Source of the DNA: CAVQUE01 sp046290435
GTDB lineage: Bacteria; Actinomycetota; Acidimicrobiia; Acidimicrobiales; UBA8592
Direction: 5' to 3'
DNA: 64,000 nt
NCBI GenBank assembly: GCA_046290435.1
Contig: JBKAGO010000074.1
Coordinates: 62,001 to 126,000, forward strand
Of this stretch, positions 15,954 through 24,199 are shown one piece after another. Position numbers and translations under genes: made by a program. The first letter of the stretch is position 1, and each line of letters starts with the position of its first letter. The notes under the pieces were generated by a model, which was given only the letters and a program-made list of their open reading frames with translations, did not search any database and was not told the DNA's origin.

Positions 15954-17789
15954 GTGACGTCCCGCATCCGAACCCGACGCACCAACCGGCGCCGCCGACC
16001 ACTGGGCGTTCGCCTCCTGGTGGCCTTCGTGGTCATGGGCATCGTACCCTTCGCCATCATCGGCTGGATCGCCCTCGGCGAAGCCCGCCAGACCCTGCTC
16101 GACAGCGCCGGGAGCCGGGTCGAGGTCGCCGCCGTCACCGCCGGCGACATCATCGACCGCAATCTGTTCGAGCGCTACGGCGACGTGCAGGCCTTCGCCG
16201 CCAATCCGAAGATCCAGGCCGGCCCCGAGGAAGCGCAGGAGATCATCGATTTCCTGACCGCCACCTACGGGATCTACGACCTGATGGTCGTCGCAGACCT
16301 CGAGGGCCGGATCATGACGGTCAACTCGATCGACGGCGCCGGCGAACCGCTCGACACCACCGCCCTGGTGGGCACCGACGTGTCGGATCAGGCGTGGTTC
16401 CAGACGATCGCCGGTGGCGACACCCCCGAGGGCGGCACCCTCTACACCGAGGCCGAGCGCGACCCCCTGGTGCAGGCCGTGTACGGCGATGACCGGATCA
16501 CCCTGTCCTACAGCGCACCCGTCTTCGACGACGCCGGCGTGATGGTCGGCGTCTGGAAGAACGCCGCGTCCTTCGACCGGATCGTCACCGACATCATGCA
16601 GGTCACCCGCGACGAGCTCGAGGCCGGCGGCGTGGAGGGCGTCGAATACCAGGTCCTCACCGCCGGCGGCGTCGTGCTCGGCAGCTCGACCCCGTCCGAA
16701 CCGCTCGTCACCGATCTGGTGGCAGCGGGCTCCGAAGCCGCTGCGCTCATCGGCGAGGGCGGCACCGGCTACGTCGAGGAGACCTCCGAGTCGGGGACGG
16801 CCGAACTCGTCGGCTATGCCCGCACCGACGGAGCGTTGGGCTTCGACGGCTACGAGTGGGGCATCCTCGTCCATCAGGACCGTGGCGCAGCGGTGGCAGG
16901 GGCCGATGGGTTGCGCAACACGATCGCCGGCTTCGGCGTCCTGTCGTTGCTCGCGATCGCCGCCGTCGCCCACTGGCTGGCCCGCGGGGTGGCCCGACCG
17001 GTCGCCGGCGTGGCCGAACGCGCCGGCGCGGCGGCCCGGTCGCTCACCGCTGTGTCGTCGGCAGTGGGGTCGAGCGCCGAGCGGACGTCCTCGCAGGCCA
17101 TTGCCGCATCGGCTGCCGGCGAGCAGGTGTCGTCCTCGGTGGACAGCGTCGCCACGGCGATGAGCGAACTCGAAGCGTCGTTCCGCGAGGTCGCAGAACG
17201 GGCTGTCGACGCCTCGAGTGTCGCGAGGGCAGCCGTCGACGAGGCACAGGCGTCGTCTGCGACGATCGCCAGGCTCGATGCGGCGACCGCGGAGATCATC
17301 GACGTGGTCGAGACCATCTCGGCGATCGCCCGCCAGACGAACCTGCTGGCCCTCAACGCCACGATCGAAGCGGCACGGGCCGGCGAGAGCGGCAAGGGCT
17401 TCGCCGTCGTCGCGAACGAGGTGAAGGATCTGGCGACAGCCACGGCCCGGGCCACCGAAGAGGTGGCGGGCAGGATCGAGGCGATCCGGACCGAAGCAGC
17501 GGGTGCGGTGGATGCCAACGAACGCATCGGTCACACGATCGGGCGCATCCAGGACATCTCCGCGGCCATCGCCGCCGCCGCGGAACAGCAGACTGCGACC
17601 GCGACCGTGGTCAGCCGTGACATCGGCGGCGCGGCAGGCGGCAGCCGGGCGATCGCCGAACAGATCGCCGTGGTCGCGGGCGCAGCCAATGAGACCCGTA
17701 GCTCGGCCGACGCGACCAACACCTCCGCCGACGACATCGCGTCGATGGCCCAGGAACTCGAACTACTGGTGCACGGCTCCTCGCGCTGA
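15954..17789 (+). CDS. methyl-accepting chemotaxis-type receptor
   Basis: A 611-residue transmembrane sensor. It has a basic N-terminus, TM1 at about residues 20-42, a Cache-like extracytoplasmic domain to about 320 (including VSDQAWFQTIAGGDTPEGG), TM2 at about 322-342, a short or degenerate HAMP region starting at ARGVARPV, then a signalling coiled coil. The coiled-coil tip matches the CheA/CheW-binding hairpin, ending in ARQTNLLALNATIEAARAGE. The ligand is unknown. No che or flagellar genes are in the window, so a non-motility role cannot be excluded. The GTG at 15954 follows CAGGAG at a good distance. Confidence 0.88.
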   Translation: MTSRIRTRRTNRRRRPLGVRLLVAFVVMGIVPFAIIGWIALGEARQTLLDSAGSRVEVAAVTAGDIIDRNLFERYGDVQAFAANPKIQAGPEEAQEIIDFLTATYGIYDLMVVADLEGRIMTVNSIDGAGEPLDTTALVGTDVSDQAWFQTIAGGDTPEGGTLYTEAERDPLVQAVYGDDRITLSYSAPVFDDAGVMVGVWKNAASFDRIVTDIMQVTRDELEAGGVEGVEYQVLTAGGVVLGSSTPSEPLVTDLVAAGSEAAALIGEGGTGYVEETSESGTAELVGYARTDGALGFDGYEWGILVHQDRGAAVAGADGLRNTIAGFGVLSLLAIAAVAHWLARGVARPVAGVAERAGAAARSLTAVSSAVGSSAERTSSQAIAASAAGEQVSSSVDSVATAMSELEASFREVAERAVDASSVARAAVDEAQASSATIARLDAATAEIIDVVETISAIARQTNLLALNATIEAARAGESGKGFAVVANEVKDLATATARATEEVAGRIEAIRTEAAGAVDANERIGHTIGRIQDISAAIAAAAEQQTATATVVSRDIGGAAGGSRAIAEQIAVVAGAANETRSSADATNTSADDIASMAQELELLVHGSSR

Positions 17790-17815
17790 GGGCGGGCGGC
17801 GGCGTTGCCTGCATG

Positions 17816-17833
17816 CCGACCCGGCCGTCGGCG
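17816..17833. terminator. small hairpin between convergent genes
   Basis: GCCGAC (17816-17821) and GTCGGC (17828-17833) form a short GC-rich stem between the chemoreceptor and the convergent zinc-ribbon gene. This is weak evidence for a terminator. Confidence 0.3.
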
Positions 17834-17834
17834 C

Positions 17835-18560
17835 CTACTCGTCGGGTTGGGCGGGCGGCGCGTTGGGGTCGGGCCACTCGCCGCTGCCGGCGACGTTGCC
17901 CGGGCCGGCGTTCTGCTGGCGCGGAATCACGGTCCCTTCCTCGGTTTCGACCGGCTCGCCCGTGTACTGGCGGATGTCCTCCCCTTCGTCGTCGAGGAGC
18001 GACCCCCGCTCGCGCGGGCTCCGGGTGTCTCCGTCCTCGACGACGTCGAAGTGCTGTCGGTCGTCGCCGAGAGGGTGCTCTGGCGACGCGCCGGGCTTGC
18101 CGACAGACGCCCGGTTCTCCGGGACCTCGTCAGGATGAGGCGGCATCACATCAGCGGCCGACCGGCTGAGCGCCAGCTCCGCTGCGGCGGCTTCGACCTG
18201 CCCCGGAGTCTGGCACCGCGGGCAGTGCACACCGAGCACGACGATCTCGTCGCGGCCGGTCGGGGTGTCACGCGCCTCGTAGAGCTCGTCGATGACCGCT
18301 TCGTCCGGCACGAACAGCGCGGCACACACCGGGCACCGGACGCGGCCGTCGGACGCGACATGGAAACGGGCCTCGTGCCCCTCGGCGTCCAGGGCCCGTT
18401 GCGCCTCGCCGAGCTCGAGGTCCCCGCGCTCGCTCTCGGCGGGAGCCGAGGCGTCGATGGGGGCCCCGCACGACCAACAGCGGCTCTGGCCGCCATCGTT
18501 CTGGGCCCCGCATTCTCCGCAGGTGACGGTGGCATCGGGTCCGAGACCGAGATCGCTCAT
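17835..18560 (-). CDS. zinc-ribbon protein of unknown function
   Basis: A 241-residue protein that I do not recognise beyond its metal sites. Residues 14-31 form a classic zinc ribbon (CGECG, then CWSCG). Two more Cys pairs follow, CPVC near 75-78 and CPRC near 113-116, which together could make a second ribbon. After about residue 125 the sequence is acidic, Pro-rich and probably disordered (EHPLGDDRQHFDVVEDGDT). The layout suggests a small DNA-, RNA- or protein-binding adaptor. The ATG at 18560 is used; upstream sequence in frame is not conserved-looking and would overlap the control region of the divergent glycosylase gene. Confidence 0.7.
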   Translation of the reverse strand: MSDLGLGPDATVTCGECGAQNDGGQSRCWSCGAPIDASAPAESERGDLELGEAQRALDAEGHEARFHVASDGRVRCPVCAALFVPDEAVIDELYEARDTPTGRDEIVVLGVHCPRCQTPGQVEAAAAELALSRSAADVMPPHPDEVPENRASVGKPGASPEHPLGDDRQHFDVVEDGDTRSPRERGSLLDDEGEDIRQYTGEPVETEEGTVIPRQQNAGPGNVAGSGEWPDPNAPPAQPDE

Positions 18561-18660
18561 GGCGACGCGATACCCCCGCCATGGGCTCGCCAACCACGAA
18601 CCGGCGAACCGGCGAACCGGCCGGATCGCACCGGGCAGGTCGGCCCCGTACGGTGGCGCC

Positions 18661-19227
18661 GTGGGATTCAGTCGTGCGGAACTCGAGCAGTACGAGGGCA
18701 CCACGGTCGACGATCTGTTGGGCGACCACGTCCGTCTGCTGTTGGTGGGCATCAACCCGAGCCTGTGGACCGCGGCCACCGGGGCCCACTTCTCCCGCCC
18801 GGGCAACCGCTTCTACCCCGCGCTGGCCCGTGCCGGCATCACCGACCACGTCATCGACGCCTCCGACGGGATGGCCGATGTCGACCGCCGGCAGCTGACC
18901 GACCGGGGCATCGGCATCACCAACATCGTGGCCCGGGCCACCGCCACCGCGGCCGAACTCGGCCGCGACGAGCTCCGGGACGGTGGTCGGCGCCTCGAGG
19001 CCTTGGTCGAACGGCTCCGTCCGCCGGTCGTGGCGGTATTGGGCATCACCGCCTACCGCGACGCATTCGGGCGACCTCGAGCCACGCCGGGCCGCCAGGA
19101 TCTCGACCTCGCCGGTGCCGAGCTGTGGGTCGTCCCGAACCCCAGCGGGCTCAACGCGCACGAGAACGTCGACACCCTCGCCGCCGCCTACGCCGAGGTG
19201 GCACGAGCGGCCGGCATCGTTTCCTGA
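18661..19227 (+). CDS. mug: G/U(T)-mismatch-specific DNA glycosylase, Mug type
   Basis: A 188-residue member of the uracil-DNA glycosylase superfamily, family 2. The catalytic-pocket motif is LLLVGINPS with the Asn of motif 1 (near residue 32), followed by HFSRPGNRFY. Motif 2 is VVPNPSGLNAH (near 159-169), whose loop inserts into the mismatched base pair. Mug/TDG enzymes excise uracil or ethenocytosine opposite guanine, a relevant repair activity in a high-GC genome. The GTG at 18661 is the closest start to the conserved region. The gene is divergent from the zinc-ribbon gene, about 100 bases away. Confidence 0.92.
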   Translation: MGFSRAELEQYEGTTVDDLLGDHVRLLLVGINPSLWTAATGAHFSRPGNRFYPALARAGITDHVIDASDGMADVDRRQLTDRGIGITNIVARATATAAELGRDELRDGGRRLEALVERLRPPVVAVLGITAYRDAFGRPRATPGRQDLDLAGAELWVVPNPSGLNAHENVDTLAAAYAEVARAAGIVS

Positions 19228-19285
19228 GGCTCGTCGTTTCTTGACGTACGGCCGTCCCCGCCGACGACACCGTTAGCGTGGCCCG

Positions 19286-20581
19286 GTGACCGAGACGGAC
19301 CCCGATGCCGGACTGCTCCAGATCCCGGCGGTTCGGCGGTATCTGCTGTCCCGGGCGCTGGCCGGCACCGGCATCTCGCTCATGCTGGCCGTGCTGTTCA
19401 AGCAGGCGTTCGACATCACCGGCGACGCCCTGACGATCGGCATCATCGGCCTGTTGCAGTTCGTGCCCGCCGTGGTGCTCGTGGTGGTCAGCGGCTACAT
19501 CGCCGACCGGTTCGACCGGCGCCGGGTGGTCGCGCTGATGACGCTCGGGCGCATCGTCTGCGTCGTCGGGTTCATCCTCTACAGCCGCGATGTCGGCGAC
19601 GTGTCCGACGGATCCGCTGCGGCCATATGGCCGCTGTTCCTGATCACCTTCGTGTTCGGATCCGTCGACGCCATCGCCATCCCGGCCCGCCATGCGCTCG
19701 CGCCGCTGGTGGTGCCCCGCCCGATGCTGCCTCGGCTGGTGGCCGCCGCAGCCGTCACGATGGTGCTGTCGCACATCGTCGGTCCGGTCGCCGCCGGCTA
19801 TCTGTACAGCGCCCGAGCCGAGTTGGCCTACCTGGTTGCCGGGCTGCTGTTCATCGCGTCGATCCCACCCATCCTCGCTACCACCTACGCGGTCGAGCCG
19901 ACGCCTCTGACGGACCGGCCGTCGATCAAGCTCGCGCTGGAGGGGCTCGGCTTCATCCGCCGCTCGCCGATCGTGCTGTCGGCCATCTCCCTCGACATGT
20001 TCGCGGTGCTCTTCGGCGGTGCGGTGGCCCTGCTGCCGGTGATCGCCGAGGAGCGCCTGGGCGTCGGCGACGTCGCGTACGGCTGGCTGCGGGCCGCCCC
20101 GGGTATCGGGGCCGGGTTGATGGGGCTGGCGCTGGCCCGCTTCCCCGTGCAGCGGCGGGTCGGCCCGACGTTGCTGTTCGTGGTGGGGATCTTCGGCCTG
20201 TTCCACGTCACGCTGGGGTTGACCACGAGCTACACCGTCGCCTTCGTGTCGCTGCTGATCGCGTCGGGCGCGGACATGGTGTCGGTGACGATCCGCTCGA
20301 CGCTGGTGCCCGTCGCCACCCCCGACGCCCAACTCGGCCGCGTGAGCGCCGTCGAGAGCGTCTTCATCGGCGCATCGAACGAGCTGGGCGCATTCCAGAG
20401 CGGCGTCGCGGCCCGCTGGTTGGGGGTACCGCTGGCCGTCGCCGGCGGCGGCGTCGTCACCGTCGCCATCGCCGCCGGCTTCGCCGTGTTCGGCAAGACC
20501 CTGCGCCGCATCGACACCTACGCCGACGTCGAGGCGACCCTCGAACCGTCGCCCCCGAAACCCACCGCCTCGACGACCTGA
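19286..20581 (+). CDS. MFS transporter, EntS/multidrug-like
   Basis: A 431-residue membrane protein with about 12 helices. It resembles the MFS_3/EntS group: RYLLSRALAGTGISLMLAVL, then the motif A loop GYIADRFDRRRVVALM, LAPLVVPRPMLPRLVAAAAV, and a conserved second-half loop near SAISLDMFAVLFGGAVALLP. Members export siderophores or hydrophobic compounds; the substrate here is unknown. The GTG at 19286 follows a short gap after mug. The gene is followed 12 bases later by a 28-base perfect inverted repeat, which probably ends its transcript. Confidence 0.88.
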   Translation: MTETDPDAGLLQIPAVRRYLLSRALAGTGISLMLAVLFKQAFDITGDALTIGIIGLLQFVPAVVLVVVSGYIADRFDRRRVVALMTLGRIVCVVGFILYSRDVGDVSDGSAAAIWPLFLITFVFGSVDAIAIPARHALAPLVVPRPMLPRLVAAAAVTMVLSHIVGPVAAGYLYSARAELAYLVAGLLFIASIPPILATTYAVEPTPLTDRPSIKLALEGLGFIRRSPIVLSAISLDMFAVLFGGAVALLPVIAEERLGVGDVAYGWLRAAPGIGAGLMGLALARFPVQRRVGPTLLFVVGIFGLFHVTLGLTTSYTVAFVSLLIASGADMVSVTIRSTLVPVATPDAQLGRVSAVESVFIGASNELGAFQSGVAARWLGVPLAVAGGGVVTVAIAAGFAVFGKTLRRIDTYADVEATLEPSPPKPTASTT

Positions 20582-20592
20582 GCCGAACCGCC

Positions 20593-20681
20593 GGGGTCAA
20601 GTCTCTTTTCTCCCCTTCTCGGGCCCTCGCTGCTCTCCCTGGTCGACGACTCGGAGAAGGGGAGAAAAGAGACTTGACCCC
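20593..20681. repeat. 28-bp perfect inverted repeat (REP/MITE-like hairpin, copy 1)
   Basis: The left arm 20593-20620 (starts GGGGTCAAGTCTCTTTTCTC) is exactly complementary to the right arm 20654-20681 over 28 bases, with a 33-base loop. This stem is far longer than a normal terminator. The outer end motif, GACTTGACCCCAGTAGT (20671-20687), recurs as its exact complement at 21265-21281, next to a second, imperfect hairpin. The two copies bracket the F420-type reductase gene in opposite orientation. They look like a dispersed palindromic repeat family, possibly mobilised in trans. Confidence 0.85.
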
Positions 20682-20782
20682 AGTAGTCCCCGAGCCCCCA
20701 GGCGGGGCAGGAGCGGGGTGCGGTCGGGGTCGGCGCCGGTAGCGTGCGGCAGAGCCCGACCCGAACCCCCAGAGGACCACCG

Positions 20783-21253
20783 ATGAGCGCCGAGACCATC
20801 TTCCAAGGACGCGAGTACCAGCCCAGCACCTGGGACTGGGTGGCCGACCAGGTCGCCGAGTACGAGGCCTCGGGCGGCACCCGGGCCAACACCCTGATGG
20901 ACACCGGTATCCCGGTGATCATCGTGACGAGCGTCGGGGCCAGCAGCGGCAAGCTCCGCAAGTTCGCCCTCATGCGCGTCGAACACGACGGCGAGTACGC
21001 GCTCATCGCCTCGAAGGGCGGCGACCGCACCCACCCGGCCTGGTACGCCAACCTCGTCGCGGAGCCGACGGTGTTGATCCAGGACGGCCCCGAAGCCCAC
21101 CCCTTCACCGTGCGAGAACTCTCCGGCGCCGAGCGCGACGAGTGGTACGCACGCGGCGCAGAGGTCTACGCGCCCTACACGGAGTACGCCGAATCCGCAG
21201 CCGGCCACGGCCGTGTCATCCCCGTGTTCCTGGCCACCCCAGCCGCCGACTGA
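20783..21253 (+). CDS. deazaflavin (F420)-dependent nitroreductase-like protein
   Basis: A 156-residue split-barrel protein of the DDN/FDOR family. Family features are TGIPVIIVTSVGASSGKLRK with the cofactor-phosphate-binding S(G)KLRK segment, ALIASKGGDRTHPAWYANL, and the C-terminal VRELSGAERDEWY region. Related mycobacterial enzymes use reduced F420 to reduce quinones or nitro compounds at the membrane or in the cytoplasm. The ATG at 20783 is preferred over a GTG 13 codons upstream. The gene stands alone, bracketed by two copies of a palindromic repeat (20593-20681 and 21265-21339). Confidence 0.9.
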   Translation: MSAETIFQGREYQPSTWDWVADQVAEYEASGGTRANTLMDTGIPVIIVTSVGASSGKLRKFALMRVEHDGEYALIASKGGDRTHPAWYANLVAEPTVLIQDGPEAHPFTVRELSGAERDEWYARGAEVYAPYTEYAESAAGHGRVIPVFLATPAAD

Positions 21254-21264
21254 CCAGGGCTTCC

Positions 21265-21339
21265 ACTACTGGGGTCAAGTCCTACTTCTCCACTTCTCCC
21301 GGTCACCGGCCTGACAGGCCCGCGGATCCGAGAAGTGGG
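21265..21339. repeat. REP/MITE-like hairpin, degenerate copy 2
   Basis: ACTACTGGGGTCAAGTC (21265-21281) is the exact complement of the outer end of copy 1 (20671-20687). It continues into CCACTTCTC (21290-21298), which pairs with GAGAAGTGG (21330-21338). The right part overlaps the last codons of the convergent hydrolase gene, so the element either inserted at the gene's end or now supplies its C-terminus and stop. Confidence 0.7.
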
Positions 21340-22139
21340 AGTGGCCGACGAGCGTTCCCGGCGGTCAGAGTGCGGTCGAACCAGTCGACGACGGCTTCGA
21401 CGACCTCGTCGGCGGCGGCTCGGGCGGCGAACAGGTGCCCACCGGTCTCCAGTGCCACCAGCTGTTTCGGGTCGCGCGCTGCGGCGTGGAGGCGGACGGC
21501 ATTGTCGAAGCCGACGATGTCGTCGTCGCGTGCGTGGATGACACAGTACGGGCGGCCGAGGTCGGCGGCCTCGGCCAGCACGTCGTGGCGTTCGAGGTCG
21601 TCGAGGAAGCCGGCGTCGAGGTCGAACGCACGGCCCCCGATCGAGACGGTGGTGCGGCCCTGCGACACCAGCTCGTCGACCCGGTCGGCGAACAGATGCG
21701 TCACGTGGGCGACGTCGCTGGGAGCGCCGATGGTGACGAGCGAGCGCACGGTCTTCAGGCGGTGGGCCGCCAGGACCGACGCGGCACCTCCGAGGCTGTG
21801 GCCGATCAGCCCACAGGGCCCGAACCCCATCTCGATCAGCGTCACGGCCGCCCGGGTCAGGTCGGCGACGTTGGCGCTGACCGACGTCTCGGCGAAGTCG
21901 CCACCCGATTCGCCCAGGCCGGTGAAGTCGAACCGCAGCGCCGCATACCCGGCGTCGACCAGGCCCTTGGACAGCCGGGTCATGGTGTGGAGGTCCTTCG
22001 AGCAGCTGAAGCAGTGCGCCAGCAGGATCGCTCCCTTCGCCCGCTCGGGAGGCAGATGCAGCCGCCCGGAGAGGGCATGACCCTGGCTCCCGACGAACTC
22101 GATGGTCTGTTCGGGTGGGCGATCGTCGCTGTAGGCCAT
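21303..22139 (-). CDS. alpha/beta hydrolase (OsmC-fusion hydrolase type)
   Basis: A 278-residue serine hydrolase with AHCFSCSKDL near residues 41-50, RFDFTGLGESGG near 69-80, the nucleophile elbow GHSLGGA (Ser near 114) and an ETGGHLF segment with the catalytic His near 235. The HCF[ST]CSKD signature is typical of the N-terminal domain of hydrolase-OsmC fusions, but there is no OsmC domain here. The last about 13 residues are encoded by the palindromic repeat element, so the original C-terminus may have been altered. Its start at 22139 is divergent from the MOSC gene about 60 bases away. The substrate is unknown. Confidence 0.83.
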   Translation of the reverse strand: MAYSDDRPPEQTIEFVGSQGHALSGRLHLPPERAKGAILLAHCFSCSKDLHTMTRLSKGLVDAGYAALRFDFTGLGESGGDFAETSVSANVADLTRAAVTLIEMGFGPCGLIGHSLGGAASVLAAHRLKTVRSLVTIGAPSDVAHVTHLFADRVDELVSQGRTTVSIGGRAFDLDAGFLDDLERHDVLAEAADLGRPYCVIHARDDDIVGFDNAVRLHAAARDPKQLVALETGGHLFAARAAADEVVEAVVDWFDRTLTAGNARRPLPLLGSAGLSGR

Positions 22140-22201
22140 GGCGTCCCCAATGTAGAGACGCGGCGCCGGCTGGATGCGCCATCCGGGCGATCCGGGCGAT
22201 G

Positions 22202-22948
22202 ATGACCGTCATGGCTGCGCCCGGCGCGATCCGTATCGGTCCCCACACCTTCTCCGTCACCGACGCGCGGCGCACGCTCGCTCATGCCGGCGAGTTGTTC
22301 GATGTCCTCGCCGAGGGCCGCGACGCATCCGTCATCGAGCCGCTGCGGACCGAGGCGCTCGACGCGATCGACGGGCTCGACCCTCTGCACGCACCGACCG
22401 GGGATCTCGACGCCCCCTTGCGCGCCTTCTGGCAGGCGTGGACTGCGGCGGGCCCGGCGTTGCGGGCCGCGGGCGAGCTGCCGGCCACCGCCACCGGCAG
22501 CGTCGCGGCCCTGCACACATCCTCGGGTGGCGTGCCGAAGTTGCCGGTCGACGCGGTCGAGGTCGACTTCGGCGGTGTCGTCGGCGACCGCCAGGGCACC
22601 CGCGTGCACCACGGCCGGCCCTGGCAGGCGCTGTGTCTGTGGAGCACCGAGGTCATCGACGGCTTCGTCGCCGATGGCCACGGCCTCTTCCCCGGCGCGG
22701 CCGGCGAGAACATCACGATCCACGGCCTCCCCTGGGACGACGTCCAGCCGGGCGTCACGCTGGCGGTGGGCGACGTCCGCTGCGAGGTCTCCTCCTACGC
22801 CGTCCCATGCAAGAAGAACGCGGCGTGGTTCGTCGACGGCGCCTTCGACCTGATGCACCGCCGCCACGGCCCCGTCAGCCGGGTGTACGCCACGGTCCTC
22901 GAACCCGGCCGCATCGCCGCGGGAGACCCCGCGATCCTCGAGCCGTAG
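22202..22948 (+). CDS. MOSC-domain protein
   Basis: A 248-residue protein whose residues about 95-240 form a MOSC domain, the beta-barrel found at the C-terminus of molybdenum cofactor sulfurases and in YiiM. The signature is visible as GDRQGTRVHHGRPWQALCLW, then GLFPGAAGENITIHG, and SSYAVPCKKN with the Cys expected to carry sulfur or bind Mo cofactor. The N-terminal about 90 residues (TFSVTDARRTLAHAGELFDVL, then HAPTGDLDAPLRAFW) form a helical domain that I do not recognise. Three nearby in-frame ATGs (22199, 22202, 22211) make the start uncertain by a few residues. It probably detoxifies N-hydroxylated compounds or handles sulfur. Confidence 0.85.
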   Translation: MTVMAAPGAIRIGPHTFSVTDARRTLAHAGELFDVLAEGRDASVIEPLRTEALDAIDGLDPLHAPTGDLDAPLRAFWQAWTAAGPALRAAGELPATATGSVAALHTSSGGVPKLPVDAVEVDFGGVVGDRQGTRVHHGRPWQALCLWSTEVIDGFVADGHGLFPGAAGENITIHGLPWDDVQPGVTLAVGDVRCEVSSYAVPCKKNAAWFVDGAFDLMHRRHGPVSRVYATVLEPGRIAAGDPAILEP

Positions 22949-23035
22949 CTCTGTCCGGGCCGGAACGGCTCGACGAGGCGCAGGGTGTCCATCGGGGAGG
23001 TGTAACCGACCACGGGCGTCGTCGTCCGGCACCTC

Positions 23036-23314
23036 ATGGAATTCACCAGCAACGACATCGACTCACTCGGCGACAAGCTCGCCGCTATGGACCTCACCGA
23101 CGGGGAGCGAGAAGCGTTGCAGACCGTTGCAGCGATCGCCGGCGCAGCGAACGACGAGGAGGTGGCGGGGTTCGGTTTCCGTCGTGTCCCGGGAGCCGAC
23201 TTCGGATCGCTGGGGCTCAAGATCGGCCCTCCGAAGGGCCGGATCATCCACACCGGCGACGAGATCGAGGTAACGAAGTCGGGCTTCGTCGTCGTCGAAG
23301 GCGAGGTCACCTGA
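23036..23314 (+). CDS. small protein of unknown function
   Basis: A 92-residue acidic protein. I do not recognise the family. A helical N-terminal half (SLGDKLAAMDLTDGEREALQ) is followed by AAIAGAANDEEVAGFGF, then a Gly/Pro stretch and the strand-rich tail IEVTKSGFVVVEGEV. There are no Cys residues and no signal peptide or membrane segment. It begins about 90 bases after the MOSC gene. The ATG at 23036 lacks a strong ribosome-binding site. Codon pattern and third-position GC match its neighbours, so I regard it as real. Confidence 0.6.
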   Translation: MEFTSNDIDSLGDKLAAMDLTDGEREALQTVAAIAGAANDEEVAGFGFRRVPGADFGSLGLKIGPPKGRIIHTGDEIEVTKSGFVVVEGEVT

Positions 23315-23412
23315 GCGTTCCGCTCTGGCCGGTCACCTGGCATCTGGGGTAGGAATGCGGGCGATGGGCCCCGACTGCCGCGGCCTGCCTTGCCGCCTGC
23401 CGAGGAGCACTC

Positions 23413-24162
23413 ATGACCGTTGCGTTCGTGCACGGGAACCCCGAGACCAGCGCCATATGGGGCCGGCTGATCGCCGAACTCGCGGCGCGCGGTGTCGACG
23501 ACATCGTCACCCTGTCGCCGCCGGGGTTCGGGGTCCCTGTGCCCGACGGCTTCGGCGCCACCCAGGACGAGTACCGCGACTGGCTCGTCGCAGAGCTGAC
23601 CGCACTCGGCGGTGACGTCGACCTCGTCGGCCACGACTGGGGCGCCGGCCACGTCCTCGGCGCCGTCGCGGCGCGGCCCGACCTCGTCCGCACCTTCGCC
23701 ACCGACTGTGCCGGACTCGTGCACCCCGACTACCAGTGGCACGACATGGCCCAGGCGTGGCAGACCCCCGACGTCGGCGAACAGGTCGTCGCCGCCATGG
23801 GCGCAGGCACGGTCGAAGAACGGACCGCCACCTATGTCGGGCTCGGCATCGACGAGGCGGCAGCGGCCGACATGGCCGCGGCGTTCGACGATGTCATGGC
23901 CGACGCGATCCTGCGCCTCTACCGGTCGGCCGCCCAGCCGGCGATGGCCGAGCTCGGCGAACGCGTGCGGCGTACCGAGCTCCCGCCGGGCCTGTTCGTC
24001 GTGGCCACCGAGGACCACTACGCCGGCGACACCACGGCCGCGCACGAAGTCGCAGCATCGCTGGGCGCATCGACCGTCGAGGTCGAGCTCGGCCACTGGT
24101 GGATGTTCGCCGGGGCCGCCACAGCGGCCGACGCCCTGGTCGCCCACTGGGCCTCGGTCTGA
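23413..24162 (+). CDS. alpha/beta hydrolase with Asp nucleophile
   Basis: A 249-residue compact hydrolase. HGNPETSAIW (residues 7-16) is the HGxP oxyanion motif. GHDWGAGH (about residues 75-82) places an Asp nucleophile as in haloalkane dehalogenases, fluoroacetate dehalogenases and epoxide hydrolases. A C-terminal ELGHWWMFAGA supplies the catalytic His, and DHY before it may hold the acid. The short cap distinguishes it from the 364-residue relative at 14788. It follows a GAGGAG ribosome-binding site about seven bases ahead of the ATG. It converges on the SDR gene. Confidence 0.85.
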   Translation: MTVAFVHGNPETSAIWGRLIAELAARGVDDIVTLSPPGFGVPVPDGFGATQDEYRDWLVAELTALGGDVDLVGHDWGAGHVLGAVAARPDLVRTFATDCAGLVHPDYQWHDMAQAWQTPDVGEQVVAAMGAGTVEERTATYVGLGIDEAAAADMAAAFDDVMADAILRLYRSAAQPAMAELGERVRRTELPPGLFVVATEDHYAGDTTAAHEVAASLGASTVEVELGHWWMFAGAATAADALVAHWASV

Positions 24163-24199
24163 CTCACACAGCCCAGCGCCGACGGCCGGCGCCACGGCC

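Noticed and set aside
21303..22139. Reading the hydrolase as a truncated hydrolase-OsmC fusion broken by the repeat element.
   Set aside because: The hydrolase domain is complete through its catalytic His and no OsmC-like remnant is visible beyond the repeat, so the loss of a second domain cannot be shown.
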